Assembly: GCA_039621445.1 (NCBI GenBank)
Contig: CP154954.1
Coordinates: 34,197,737 to 34,261,736, forward strand
DNA length: 64,000 bases
Direction: 5' to 3'
Source: Euglena gracilis
Taxonomy: Eukaryota; Euglenida; Euglenophyceae; Euglenales
The position numbers were made by a program, and so were the translations under genes. Within the stretch, counting starts at the first letter, position 1, and the number at the start of each line of letters is the position of its first letter. Of this stretch, positions 47,201 through 60,700 are shown piece after piece. The notes beneath the pieces were generated by a model. The model made no database searches and was not told the DNA's origin. It was given only the letters and a program-made list of their open reading frames with translations.

Positions 47201-50200
47201 GGTAAATGTCCCCCAGAATGGTCGAATGCATCCCTCTAAATATGCTTATTTCTTGCAACCAACATTCCCGCTGCGTGTTTTTTTTACCACTAATCCACGA
47301 CAATCATGAAACCAACGGGGCCCCTGACTTTGAAGGCCTCCCGGAACACCCATTCGGTTACTCTGGAGTAAGGCCCAAATTGGTCCATTTTTACCTGGTA
47401 ACCTGGGCTGACCTGATAAATGTCCCCCGTAATGGTCGAATGCACCCATCTAAATGTGCTCATTTCTTGCAACCAACATTCCGTCTGCATGTTTTTCTTA
47501 CCATTAAACCACGACAATCATGAAACCAACGGGTCCCCTGACTTTGGAGGCCTCCTGGAACACCCATTCGGTTACTCGGAGTAAGGCCCAATTTGGTCCA
47601 TTTTTACATGGTAACCTGGGCTGACCTGCTAAATGTTTCCCGGAATGTTCGAATGCACCCATCTAAATGTGCACATTTCTTGCAACCAACATTCCTGGAA
47701 CACCCATTCGGTTACTCGTAGTAAGGCCCAATTTGGTCCATTTTGACATGGTAACCTGGGCTGACCTGCTAAATGTTTCCCGGAATGTTCGAATGCACCC
47801 ATCTAAATGTACACATTTCTTGCAGCCAACATTCCTGGAACACCCATTCGGTTACTCGTAGTAAGGCCCAATTTGGTCCATTTTGACATGGTAACCTGGG
47901 CTGACCTGGTAAATGTCCCCCGGAATGGTCGAATGCACCCATATAAATGTGCTCATTTCTTGCAACCAACATTCCCGCTGCATGTTTCTTTTACCATTAA
48001 ACCACGACAATCATAAAACAAACCGGTACCCTGACTTTGGAGGCCTCCTGGAACACCCATTCGGTTACTCGGAGTAAGGCACAATTTGGTCCATTTTTAC
48101 ATGGTAACCTGGGCTGACCTGGTAAATGTCCTCCGGATTGGTCGAACGCACCCACCTAAATGTGCACATTTCTTGCAACCAACATTCCCGCTGCATGTTC
48201 TTCTTACCATTAGACCACGAAAAGCATGAAACCAACGGGTCCCCTGACTTTGGAGGCCTCCTAGAACACCCATTAGGTTACTCGGAGTAAGGCCCATTTT
48301 GGTCCATTTTTACATGGTAACCTGGGCTGACCTGGTAAATGTCCCCCGGAATGGTCGAATGCACCCATCTAAATGTGCTCATTTCTTGCAACCAACATTC
48401 CCGCTGCATGTTTTTCTTACCATTAAACCACGACAATCATGAAACTAACGGGTCCCGTGACTTTGGATGCCTCCTGGAGCACACATTCGGTTACTCGGAG
48501 TAAGGCCCATTTTGGTCCATTTTTACATGGAAACCTGGGTTGACCTGGTAAATGTCCCCCAGAATGGTCGAATGCACCCCTCTAAATATGCTTATTTCTT
48601 GCAACCAAAATTCCCGCTGCGTGTTTCTTTTACCATTAAACCGCGACAATCAAGAAACCAACAGGTCCCCTGACTTTGGAGGCCTCCTGTGACACCCATT
48701 CGGTTACTCTGGAGTAGGCCCATTTTGGTCCATTTTTACATGGTAACCTGGGCTGACTTGGTAAATGTCCCCCCGAATGGTCGAATGCACCCGTCTAAAT
48801 GTGCTCATTTCTTGCAAGCAACATTCCTGCTGCATGCTTTTCTTACCATTAAACCACGACAATCATGAAACCAACGGGTCCCCTGACTTTGGAGGCCTCC
48901 TGGAACACCCATTCCGTTACTCGGAGTAAGGCCCATTTTGGTCCATTTTTACATGGAAACCTGGGTTGACCTGGTAAATGTCCCCCAGAATGGTCGAATG
49001 CATCCCTCTAAATATGCTTATTTCTTGCAACCAAAATTCCCGCTGCGTGTTTTTTTTACCACTAATCCACGACAATCATGAAACCAACGGGGCCCCTGAC
49101 TTTGAAGGCCTCCCGGAACACCCATTCGGTTACTCTGGAGTAAGGCCCAAATTGGTCCATTTTTACCTGGTAACCTGGGCTGACCTGATAAATGTCCCCC
49201 GGAATGGTCGAATGCACCCATCTAAATGTGCTCATTTCTTGCAACCAACATTCCGTCTGCATGTTTTTCTTACCATTAAACCACGACAATCATGAAACCA
49301 ACGGGTCCCCTGACTTTGGAGGCCTCCTGGAACACCCATTCGGTTACTCGGAGTAAGGCCCAATTTGGTCCATTTTTACATGGTAACCTGGGCTGACCTG
49401 CTAAATGTTTCCCGGAATGTTCGAATGCACCCATCTAAATGTGCACATTTCTTGCAACCAACATTCCTGGAACACCCATTCTATTACTCGTAGTAAGGCC
49501 CAATTTGGTCCATTTTGACATGGTAACCTGGGCTGACCTGCTAAATGTTTCCCGGAATGTTCGAATGCACCCATCTAAATGTGCACATTTCTTGCAGCCA
49601 ACATTCCTGGAACACCCATTCGGTTACTCGTAGTAAGGCCCAATTTGGTCCATTTTGACATGGTAACCTGGGCTGACCTGGTAAATGTCCCCCGGAATGG
49701 TCGAATGCACCCATATAAATGTGCTCATTTCTTGCAACCAACATTCCCGCTGCATGTTTCTTTTACCATTAAACCACGACAATCATAAAACAAACCGGTA
49801 CCCTGACTTTGGAGGCCTCCTGGAACACCCATTCCGTTACTCGGAGTAAGGCCCAATTTGGTCCATTTTTACATGGTAACCTGGGTTGACCTGGTAAATG
49901 TCCCCCAGAATGGTCGTATGCACCCATCTAAATGTGCTCATTTCTTGCAACCAACATTCCTGGAACACCCATTCGGTTACTCGTAGTAAGGCCCAATTTG
50001 GTCCATTTTGACATGGTAACCTGGGCTGACCTGGTAAATGTCCCCCGGAATGGTCGAATGCACCCATATAAATGTGCTCATTTCTTGCAACCAACATTCC
50101 CGCTGCATGTTTCTTTTACCATTAAACCACGACAATCATAAAACAAACCGGTACCCTGACTTTGGAGGCCTCCTGGAACACCCATTCCGTTACTCGGAGT

Positions 50201-51780
50201 AAGGCCCACTTTGGTCCATTTTTACATGGTAACCTGGGTTGACCTGGTAAATGTCCCCCAGAATGTTCGAATGCACCCATCTAAATGTGCACATTTCTTG
50301 CAACCAACATTCCTGGAAAACCCATTCGGTTACTCGTAGTAAGGCCCAATTTGGTCCATTTTGACATGGTAACCTGGGCTGACCTGGTAAATGTCCCCCG
50401 GAATGGTCGAATGCACCCATATAAATGTGCTCATTTCTTGCAACCAACATTCCCGCTGCATGTTTCTTTTACCATTAAACCACGACAATCATGAAACCAA
50501 CGGGTCCCTGACTTTGGAGGCCTCCTGGAACACCCATTGGGTTACTCGGATTAAGGCCTAATTTGGTCCATTTTTACATGGTAACCTGGGCTGACCTGGT
50601 AAATGTCCCCCGGAGTGGTCGAATGCACCCATCTAAATGTGCTCATTTCTTGCAACCAACATTCCCGCTGCATGTTTTTCTTACCATTAAACCACGACAA
50701 TCATGAAACCAACGGGTCCCCTGACTTTGGAGGCCTCCTGGAACACCCATTGAGTTACTCGGAGTAAGGCCCAATTTGGTCCATTTTTACGTGGTAACCT
50801 GGGCTGACCTGGTAAATGTCCCCCGGAACGGTCGAATGCACCCATCTAAATGTGCTCATTTCTTGCAACCAACATTCCCGCTGCATGTTTTTCTTACCAT
50901 TAAACCACGACAATCATGAAACTAACGGGTCCCGTGACTTTGGATGCCTCCTGGAGCACACATTCGGTTACTCGGAGTAAGGCCCATTTTGGTCCATTTT
51001 TACATGGAAACCTGGGTTGACCTGGTAAATGTCCCCCAGAATGGTCGAATGCACCCATCTAAATATGCTTATTTCTTGCAACCAACATTCCCGCTGCGTG
51101 TTTCTTTTACCATTAAACGGCGACAATCATGAAACCAACGGGTCCCCTGACTTTGGAGGCCTCCTGTGACACCCATTCGGTTACTCTGGAGTAGGCCCAT
51201 TTTGGTCCATTTTTACATGGTAACCTGGGCTGACCTGGTAAATGTCCCCCGGAGTGGTCGAATGCACCCATCTAAATGTGCTCATTTCTTGCAACCAACA
51301 TTCCCGCTGCATGTTTTTCTTACCATTAAACCACGACAATCACGAAACCACGGGTCCCCTGACTTTGGAGGCCTCCTGGAACACCCGTTGGGTTACTCGG
51401 AGTAAGGCCCAATTTGGTCCATTTTTACATGGTAACCTGGGCTGACCTGGTAAATGTTTCCCGGAATGTTCGAATGCACCCACCTAAATGTGCACATTTC
51501 TTGCAGCCAACATTCCTGGAACACCCATTCGGTTACTCGTAGTAAGGCCCAATTTGGTCCATTTTGACATGGTAACCTGGGCTGACCTGGTAAATGTCCC
51601 CCGGAATGGTCGAATGCACCCATATAAATGTGCTCATTTCTTGCAACCAACATTCCCGCTGCATGTTTCTTTTACCATTAAACCACGACAATCATAAAAC
51701 AAACCGGTACCCTGACTTTGGAGGCCTCCTGGAACACCCATTCCGTTACTCGGAGTAAGGCCCACTTTGGTCCATTTTTA
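47201..51780. repeat. Satellite B array with 140-bp truncated monomers
   Basis: Full 213-bp units are interspersed with a deleted form in which AACATTCCT is joined straight to GGAACACCCATTC, removing about 73 bp and leaving about 140 bp. The deletion joins are at about 47693, 47833, 49465, 49605, 49958, 50311 and 51514. A full plus truncated pair makes a 353-bp unit, repeated at about 49.6, 49.95 and 50.3 kb. A larger segment repeats with offset 1772 (47.2-48.0 and 48.98-49.79 kb), and 48.47-48.72 kb repeats at 50.94-51.19 kb (offset about 2477). Confidence 0.9.
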
Positions 51781-54700
51781 CATGGTAACCTGGGTTGACC
51801 TGGTAAATGTCCCCCAGAATGGTCGAATGCACCCATCTAAATGTGCTCGTTTCTTGCAACCAACATTCCCGCTGCATGTTTTGCTTACCACTAAACCACG
51901 ACAAACATGAAACCAACGGGTCCCCTGACTTTGGAAACCTCCTGGAACACCCATTCGGTTACTCGGAGTAAGGCCCAATTGGGTCCATTTTTACATGGTA
52001 ACCTGGGCTGACCTGGTAAATGTCCCCCGGAAGGGTCGAAAGCACCCATCTAAATGTGCTCATTTCTTGCAACCCAACATTCCCGCTGCATGTTTTTCTT
52101 ACCATTAAACCACAACAATCATGAAATCAACGGGTCCCCTGACTTTGGTGGCCTCCTGGAACACCCATTCGGTTACTCGGAGCAAGGCCCAGTTTGGTCC
52201 AATTTTCCGTGGTAACCTGGGCTGACCTGGAAAATGTCCCCCGGAATGGTCGAATGCACCCATCTAAATGTGCTCATTTCTTGCAACCGACATTCCCGCT
52301 GCATGTTTTTCTTACCATTAAACCACAACAATCATGAAACCAAAGGGTCCCCTGACTTTGAAGGCCTCCTGGAACACCCATTCGGTTACTCGGAGTAAGG
52401 CCCAATTTGGTCCATTTTTGGATGGTACCCTGTGCTGACCTGGTAAATGTCCCCTGGAATGGTCGAGTGCACCCATCTAAATGTGCTCATTTCTTGAAAC
52501 CAACATTCCCGCTGCATGTTTTTCATACCATTAAACAACGACAATCATGAAACGAACGGGACCCCTGACTTTGCAGTCCTCCTGGAACACCCATTCGGTT
52601 TCGGAGTAAGGCCCAATTGGGTCCATTTTTAGATGGTACCCTGGGCTGACCTGGTAAATGTCCCCCGGAATGGTCGAATGCACCCATCTAAATGTGCTCA
52701 TTTCTTGCAACCAACATTCCCGCTGCATGTTTTTCTTACCATTAAACCACGACAATCATGAAACCAACGTGTCCCCTGACTTTGGAGGCCTCCTGGAACA
52801 CCCATTCGGTTACTCGGAGTAAGGCCCAATTGGGTCCATTTTTAGACGGTACCCTGGGCTGACTTGGTAAATGTCCCCCGGAATGGTCCAATGCACCCAT
52901 CTAAATGTGCTCATTTCTTGCAACCAACAATCCTGCTGCATGTTTTTCTTACCATTAAACCGCTAAAATCATGAAACCAACGGGTCCCCTGACTTTGGAA
53001 ACCTCTTGGAACACCCATTCGGTTACTCGGAGTAAGAGCCAATTGGGTCCATTTTTACATGGTACCCTGGGCTGACCTGGAAAATGTCCCCCGGAATGGT
53101 CGAATGCACCCATCTAAATGTGCTCATTTCTTGCAACCGACATTCCCGCTGCATGTTTTTCTTACCATTAAACCACAACAATCATGAAACCAACAGGTCC
53201 CCTGACTTTGAAGGCCTCCTGGAACACCCATTCGGTTACTCGGAGTAAGGCACAATTTGGTCCATTTTTACATGGTAACCTGGGCTGACCTGGTAAATGT
53301 CCCCCGGAATGGTCGAATGCACCAATCTAAATGTGCTCATTTCTTGCAACCAAAATTCGCGCTGCATGTTTTTCTTACCATTAAACCACTACAATCATGA
53401 AACCAATGGGTCCCCTGACTTTGGAAACCTCCTGGAACACCCATTCGGTTACTCGGAGTAAGGCCCAATTTGGTCCATTTTTACATGGTAACCTGGGCTG
53501 ACCTGGTAAATGTCCCCCGGAATGGTCGAATGCACCCATCTAAATGTGCTCATTTCTTGCAACCAACATTCCCGCTGCATGTTTTTCTTACCATTAAACC
53601 ACGACGATCATGAAACCAACGGGTCCCCTGACTTTGGAAACCTCCTGGAACACCCATTCGGTTACTCGGAGTAAGGCCCAATTTGGTCCATTTTTACATA
53701 GTAACCTGGGCTGACCTGGTAAATGTCCCCCGGAATGGTCGAATGCACCCATCTAAATGTGCTCATTTCTTGCAACCAACATTCCCGCTGCATGTTTTTC
53801 TTACCATTAAACCACTACAATCATGAAACCAATGGGTCCCCTGACTTTGGAAACCTCCTGGAACACCCATTCGGTTACTCGGAGTAAGGCCCAATTTGGT
53901 CCATTTTTACATAGTAACCTGGGCTGACCTGGTAAATGTCCCCCGGAATGGTCGAATGCACCCATCTAAATGTGCTCATTTCTTGCAACCAACATTCCCG
54001 CTGCATGTTTTTCTTACCATTAAACCACGACAATCATGAAACCAACGGGTCCCCTGACTTTGGCATCCTGGAACACCCATTCGGTTACTCGGAGTAAGGC
54101 CAATTGGGTCCATTTTTACATGGTACCCTGGGCTGACCTGGTAAATGTCCCCCGGAATGGTCGAATGCACCCATCTAAATGTGCTCATTTCTTGCAACCA
54201 ACATTCCCGCTGCATGTTTTTCTTACCATTAAACCACGACAATCATGAAACCAACGGGTCCCCTGACTTTGGAAACCTCCTGGAACGCTCATTCGGTTAC
54301 TCGGAGTAAGGCCCAATTTGGTCCATTTTTATATGGTAACCTGGGCTGACCTGGTAATTGTCCCCCGGAATGGTCGAATGCAACCATATAAATGTGCTCA
54401 TTTCTTGCAACTAACATTCCCGCTGCACGTTTTTCTTACCATTAAACCACGACAATCATGAAACCAACGGGTCCCCTGACTTTGGAGGGCTCCTGGAACA
54501 CCCATTCTGTTACTCAAATCTAAGGCCCAATTGGGTCCATTTTTACATGGTACCCTGGGCTGACCTGGTAAATGTCCCCCGGAATGTTCGAATGCACCCA
54601 TCTAAATGTGCTCATTTCTTGCAACCAACATTCCCGCTGCATGTTTTTCTTACCATTAAACCACGAAAATAATGAAACCAACGGGTCACCTTGACTTTGC

Positions 54701-57700
54701 AAGTCTCCTGGAACACCCATTCGGTTACTCGGAGTAAGGCCCAATTTGTTCCATTTTTACATGGTAACCTGGGCTGACCTGGAAAATGTCCCCCGGAATA
54801 GTCGAATGCACCCATCTAAATGTGCTCATTTCTTGCAACCAACATTCCCGCTGCATGTTTTCCATACCATTAAACGTCGACAATCATGAAACCAACGGGT
54901 CCCCTGAATTTGGAGGCCTCCTGGAACACCCATTCGGTTACTCGGAGTAAGGCCCAATCTGGTCCATTTTTACATGGCAACCTGGGCTGACCTGGAAAAT
55001 GTACTCCAGAATGGTCGAATGCACCCATCTAAATGTGCTGATTTCTTGCAACCAACATTCCCGTTGCATATTTTTCTCACCATTAAACCACGACAAACAT
55101 GAAACCAACGGGTCCCCTGACTTTGGAGGCCTCCTGGAACACCCATTCGGTTACTCGGAGTAAGGCCCAATTGGGTCCATTAGTTGATGGTAACCTGGGC
55201 TGACCTGGTAAATGTCCCCCGGAATGGTCGAATGCACCCATCTAAATGTGCTCATTTCTTGCAACCAACATTCCCGCTGCATGTTTTTCTTACCATTAAA
55301 CCACGACAATCATGAAACCAACGGGTTCCCTGACTTTGGAAACCTCCTGGAACACCCATTCGGTTACTCGGAGTAAGGCCCAATTTGGTCCATTTTTACA
55401 TGGTAACCTGGGCTGACCTGGTAAATGTCCCCCGGAATGGTCGAATGCACCCATCTAAATGTGCTCATTTCTTGCAACCAACATTCCCGTTGCATGTTTT
55501 TCTTACCATTAAACCACGACAATCATGAAACCAACGGGTCCCCTGACTTTGGAGGCCTCCTGGAACACCCATTCGGTTACTCGGAGTAAGGCCCAATTTG
55601 GTCCATTTTTACATGGTAACCTGGGCTGACCTGGTAAATGTCCCCCGGAATGGTCGAATGCACCCATCTAAATGTGCTCATTTCTTGCAACCAACATTCC
55701 CGCTGCATGTTTTTCTTACCATTAAGCCACGACAATCATGAAACCAACGGGTCCCCTGACTTTGGAGGCCTCCTGGAACACCCATTCGGTTACTCGGAGT
55801 AAGGCCCAATTGGGTCCATTTTTACATGGTAACCTGGGCTGACCTGGTAAATGTCCCCCGGAATGGTCGAATGCACCCATCTAAATGTGCTCATTTCTTG
55901 CAACCAACATTCCCGCTGCATGTTTTTCTTACGATTAAGCCACGACAATCATGAAACCAACGGGTCCCCTGACTTTGGAGGGCTCCTGGAACACCCATTC
56001 GGTTACTCGGAGTAAGGCCCAATTTGGTCCATTTTTACATGGTAACCTGGGCTGACCTGGTAAATGTCCCCCGGAATGGTCGAATGCACCCATCTAAATG
56101 TGCTCATTTCTTGCAACCACATTCCCGCTGCATGTTTTTCTTACCATTAAACCACGACAATCATGAAACCAACGGGTCCCCTGACTTTGGAGGGCTCCTG
56201 GAACACCCATTCTGTTACTCAAATCTAAGGCCCAATTGGGGCCATTTTTACATGGTACCCTGGGCTGACCTGGTAAATGTCCCCCGGAATGGTCGAATGC
56301 ACCCATCTAAATGTGCTCATTTCTTGCAACCAACATTCCCGCTGCATGTTTTTCTTACCATTAAACCACGACAATCATGAAACCAACGGGTCCCCTGACT
56401 TTGGAGGGCTCCTGGAACACCCATTCGGTTACTCGGAGTAAGGCCCAATTTGTTCCATTTTTACATGGTAACCTGGGCTGACCTGGTAAATGTCCCCCGG
56501 AATGGTCGAATGCACCCATCTAAATGTGCTCATTTCTTGCAACCAACATTCCCGCTGCATGTTTTTCTTACCATTAAACCACGAAAATAATGAAACCAAC
56601 GGGTCCCTTGACTTTGCAGGCCTGAAGGAACACCCATTCGGTTACTCGGAGTAAGGCCCAATTTGTTCCATTTTTACATGGTAACCTGGGCTGACCTGGT
56701 AAATGTCCCCCGGAATGGTCGAATGCACCCATCTAAATGTGCTGATTTATTGCAACCAGCATTCCTGCTGCATGTTTTTCTCACCGTTAAACGACGAAAA
56801 TCATGAAAGCAACGGGTCCCCTGACTTTGGAGGCCTCCTGGAACACCCGTTTGGTTACTCGGAGTAAGGCCCAATCTGGTCCATTTTTACATGGCAACCT
56901 GGGCTGACCTGGAAAATGTACTCCAGAATGGTCGAATGCACCCATCTAAATGTGCTTATTTCTTGCAACCAACATTCCTGCTGCATGTTTTTCTCACCAT
57001 TAAACCACGACAAACATGAAACCAACGGGTCCCCTGACTTTGGAGGCCTCCTGGAACACCCATTCGGTTACTCGGAGTAAGGCCCAATTGGGTCCATTTT
57101 TTGATGGTACCCTGGGCTGACCTGGTAAATGTCCCCCGGAATGGTCGAATGCACCCATCTAAATGTGCTCATTTCTTGCAACCAAAATTCCCGCTGCATG
57201 TTTTTCTTACCATTAAACCACGACAATCATGAAACCAACGGGTTCCCTGACTTTGGAAACCTCCTGGAACACCCATTCGGTTACTCGGAGTAAGGCCCAA
57301 TTTGGTCCATTTTTACGTGGTACCCTGGGCTGACCTGGTAAATGTCCCCCGGAATGGTCGAATGCACCCATCTAAATGTGCTCATTTCTTGCAACCAACA
57401 TTCCTGCTGCATGTTTTTCTTACCAATTAATCACGAAAATCATGAAACCAACGGGTCCCCTGACTTTGGAGGCCTCCTGGAACACCCATTCGGTTACTCA
57501 TAGTAAGGCCCAATTTGGTCCATTTTTACATTGTAACCTGGGCTGACCTGGAAAATGTCCCCCGGAATGGTCGAATGCACCCATCTGAATGTGCTCATTT
57601 CTTGCAACCAAAATTCCCGCTGCGTGTTTCTCTTACCATTAAACGACGAAAATCATGAAACCAACGGGTCCCCTGACTCTGGAGGCCTCCTGGAACACCC
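51781..57700. repeat. Satellite B array, GGAAACCTCC-type units and a nine-unit repeat
   Basis: About 28 units, many with TTTGGAAACCTCC for TTTGGAGGCCTCC and CAATTGGGTCC for CAATTTGGTCC. Variant order at about 54.5-55.4 kb is repeated at about 56.2-57.3 kb: TCTGTTACTCAAATCTAAGG at 54506 and 56211 (offset 1705, eight units), then CGAAAATAATGAAACC at 54664 and 56582 and GGCCCAATCTGGTCC at 54951 and 56869 (offset 1918, nine units). The one-unit jump shows that a monomer was gained or lost inside one copy. A two-unit repeat marked by CCACTACAATCATG is present near 53.39 and 53.81 kb. Confidence 0.92.
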
Positions 57701-60700
57701 ATTCGGTTACCCGGAGTAAGGCCCAATTTGGTCCATTTTAGATGGTACCCCGGGCTGACCCGGTAAATGTCCCCCGGAATGGTCGAATGCACCCATCTAA
57801 ATGTGCTGATCTCTTGCAACCAACATTCCCGCTGCAGGTTTTTCCCACCTTTAAACCACAACAATCATGAAACCAACCGGTCCCCTGACTTTGGAGGCCT
57901 CCTGGAACACCCATTCGGTTACTCGGAGTAAGGCCCAATTTGGTCCATTTTTACATGGTAACCTGGGCTGACCTGGTAAATGTCCCCCGGAATGGTCGAA
58001 TGCACCCATCTAAATGTGCTCATTTCTTGCAACCAACATTCCCGCTGCATGTTTTTCTTACCATTAAACCACGACAATCATGAAACCAACGGGTCCCCTG
58101 ACTTTGGAGGCCTCCTGGAACACCCATTCGGTTACTCGGAGTAAGGCCCAATTTGGTCCATTTTTACATGGTAACCTGGGCTGACCTGGTAAATGTCCCC
58201 CGGAATGGTCGAATGCACCCATCTAAATGTGCTCATTTCTTGCAACCAACATTCCCGCTGCATGTTTTTCTTACCATTGAACCACGACAATCATGAAACC
58301 AACGGGTCCCCTGACTTTGGAGGCCTCCTGGAACACCCATTCGGTTACTCGGAGTAAGGCCCAATTTGGTCCATTTTTACATGGTAACCTGGGCTGACCT
58401 GGTAAATGTCCCCCGGAATGGTCGAATGCACCCATCTGAATGTGCACATTTCTTGCAACCAACATTCCCGCTGCATGTGCTTCTTACCATTGAACCACGA
58501 CAATCATGAAACCAACGGGTCCCCTGACTTTGGAGGCCTCCTGGAACACCCATTCGGTTACTCGGAGTAAGGCCCAATTTGGTCCATTTTTACATGGTAA
58601 CCTGGGCTGACCTGGTAAATGTCCCCCGGAATGGTCGAATGCACCCGTCTAAATGTGCTCATTTCTTGCAACCAACATTCTCGCTGCATGTTTTTCTTAC
58701 CATTGAAGCACGACAATCATGAAACCAACGGGTCCCCTGACTTCGGAGGCCTCCTGGAACACCCATTCGGTTACTCGGAGTAAGGCCCAATTTGGTCCAT
58801 TTTTACATGGTAACCTGGGCTGACCTGGTAAATGTCCCCCGGAATGGTCGAATGCACCCGTCTAAATGTGCTCATTTCTTGCAACCAACATTCCCGCTGC
58901 ATGTTTTTATTACCATTAAACCACGACAATCATGAAACCAACGGGTCCCCTGACATTGGAGGCCTCCTGGAACACCCATTCGGTTACTCGGAGTAAGGCC
59001 CAATTTGGTCCATTTTTACATGGTAACCTGGGCTGACCTGGTAAATGTCCCCCGGAATGGTCGAATGCACCCATCTAAATGTGCTCATTTCTTGCAACCA
59101 ACATTCCCGCTGCATGTTTTTCTTACCATTAAACCACGACATTCATGAAACCCACGGGTCCCCTGACTTTGGAGGCCTCCTGGAACACCCATTCGGTTAC
59201 TCGGAGTAAGGCCCAATTTGGTCCATTTTTACATGGTAACCTGGGCTGACCTGGTAAATGTCCCCCGGAATGGTCGAATGCACCCATCTAAATGTGCTCA
59301 TTTCTTGCAACCAACATTCCCGCTGCATGTTTTTCTTACCATTAAAACAAGACAATAATGAAACCAACGGGTCCCCTAACTTTGGAGGCCTCCTGGAACA
59401 CCCATTCGGTTACTCGGAGTAAGGCCCAATTTGGTCCATTTTTACATGGTAACCTGGGCTGACCTGGTAAATGTCCCCCGGAATGGTCGAATGCACCCAT
59501 CTAAATGTGCTCATTTCTTGCAACCAACATTCCCACTGCATGTTTTTCTTACCATTAAACCACGACAATCATGAAACCAACGGGTCCCCTGACTTTGGAG
59601 GCCTCCTGGAACACCCATTCGGTTACTCGTAGTTAGGCCCAATTTGGTCCGTTTTTACATGGTAACCTGGGCTGACCTGGTAAATGTCCCCCGGAATGGT
59701 CGAATGCACCCGTCTAAATGTGCACATACCTTGCAACCAACATTGACGCTGCATGTTTTTCTTACCATTAAACCACGACAATCATGAAACCAACGGGTCC
59801 CCTGACTTTGGAGGCCTCCTGGAACACCCATTCGGTTACTCGGAGTAACGCCCAATTTGGTCCACTTTTACATTGTAACCTGGGCTGACCTGGTAAATGT
59901 CCCCGGAATGGTCGAATGCACCCGTCTAAATGTGCACATTTCGTGCAACCAACATTCCCGCTGCATGTTTTTCTTACTATTAAACCACGACAATCATGAA
60001 ACCAACGGGTCCCCTGACTTTGGAGGCCTCCTGGAACACCCATTCGGTTACTCGGAGTAAGGCCCAATTTGGTCCATTTTTACATGGTAACCTGGGCTGA
60101 CCTGGTAAATGTCCCCCGGAATGGTCGAATGCACCCGTCTAAATGTGCACATTTCCTGCAACCAACTTTCCCGCTGCATGTTTTTCTTACCATTAAACCT
60201 CGGCAGTCATGAAACCAACGGGTCCTCTGACTTAGGAGGCCTCCTGGAACACCCATTCGGATACTCGGAGTAAGGCCCAATTTGGTCCATTTTTACATGG
60301 TAACCTGGGCTGAACTGGTAAATGTCCCCCGGAATAGCCGAATGCACCCATCTAAACGTGCTCATTTCTTGCAAACAACATTCCCGCTGCATGTTTTTCT
60401 TACCACTAAACCACAACAATCATGAAACCATCGGGTCCCCTAACTTTGGGGGCCTCCTGGAACACCCATTCGGTTACTCGGAGTAAGGCCCAATTTGGTC
60501 CATTTTTACATAGTAACCTGGGCTGACCTGGTAAATGTCCCCCGGAATGGTCGAATGCACCCGTCTAAATGTGCTCATTTCTTGCAACAAACATTCCCGC
60601 CGCATGTTTTTCTTACCACTAAACCACGACAATCATGAAACCAACGGTTCCCCTGATTTCGGAGGCCTCCTGGAACACCCATTCGGTTACTCGGAGTTAG

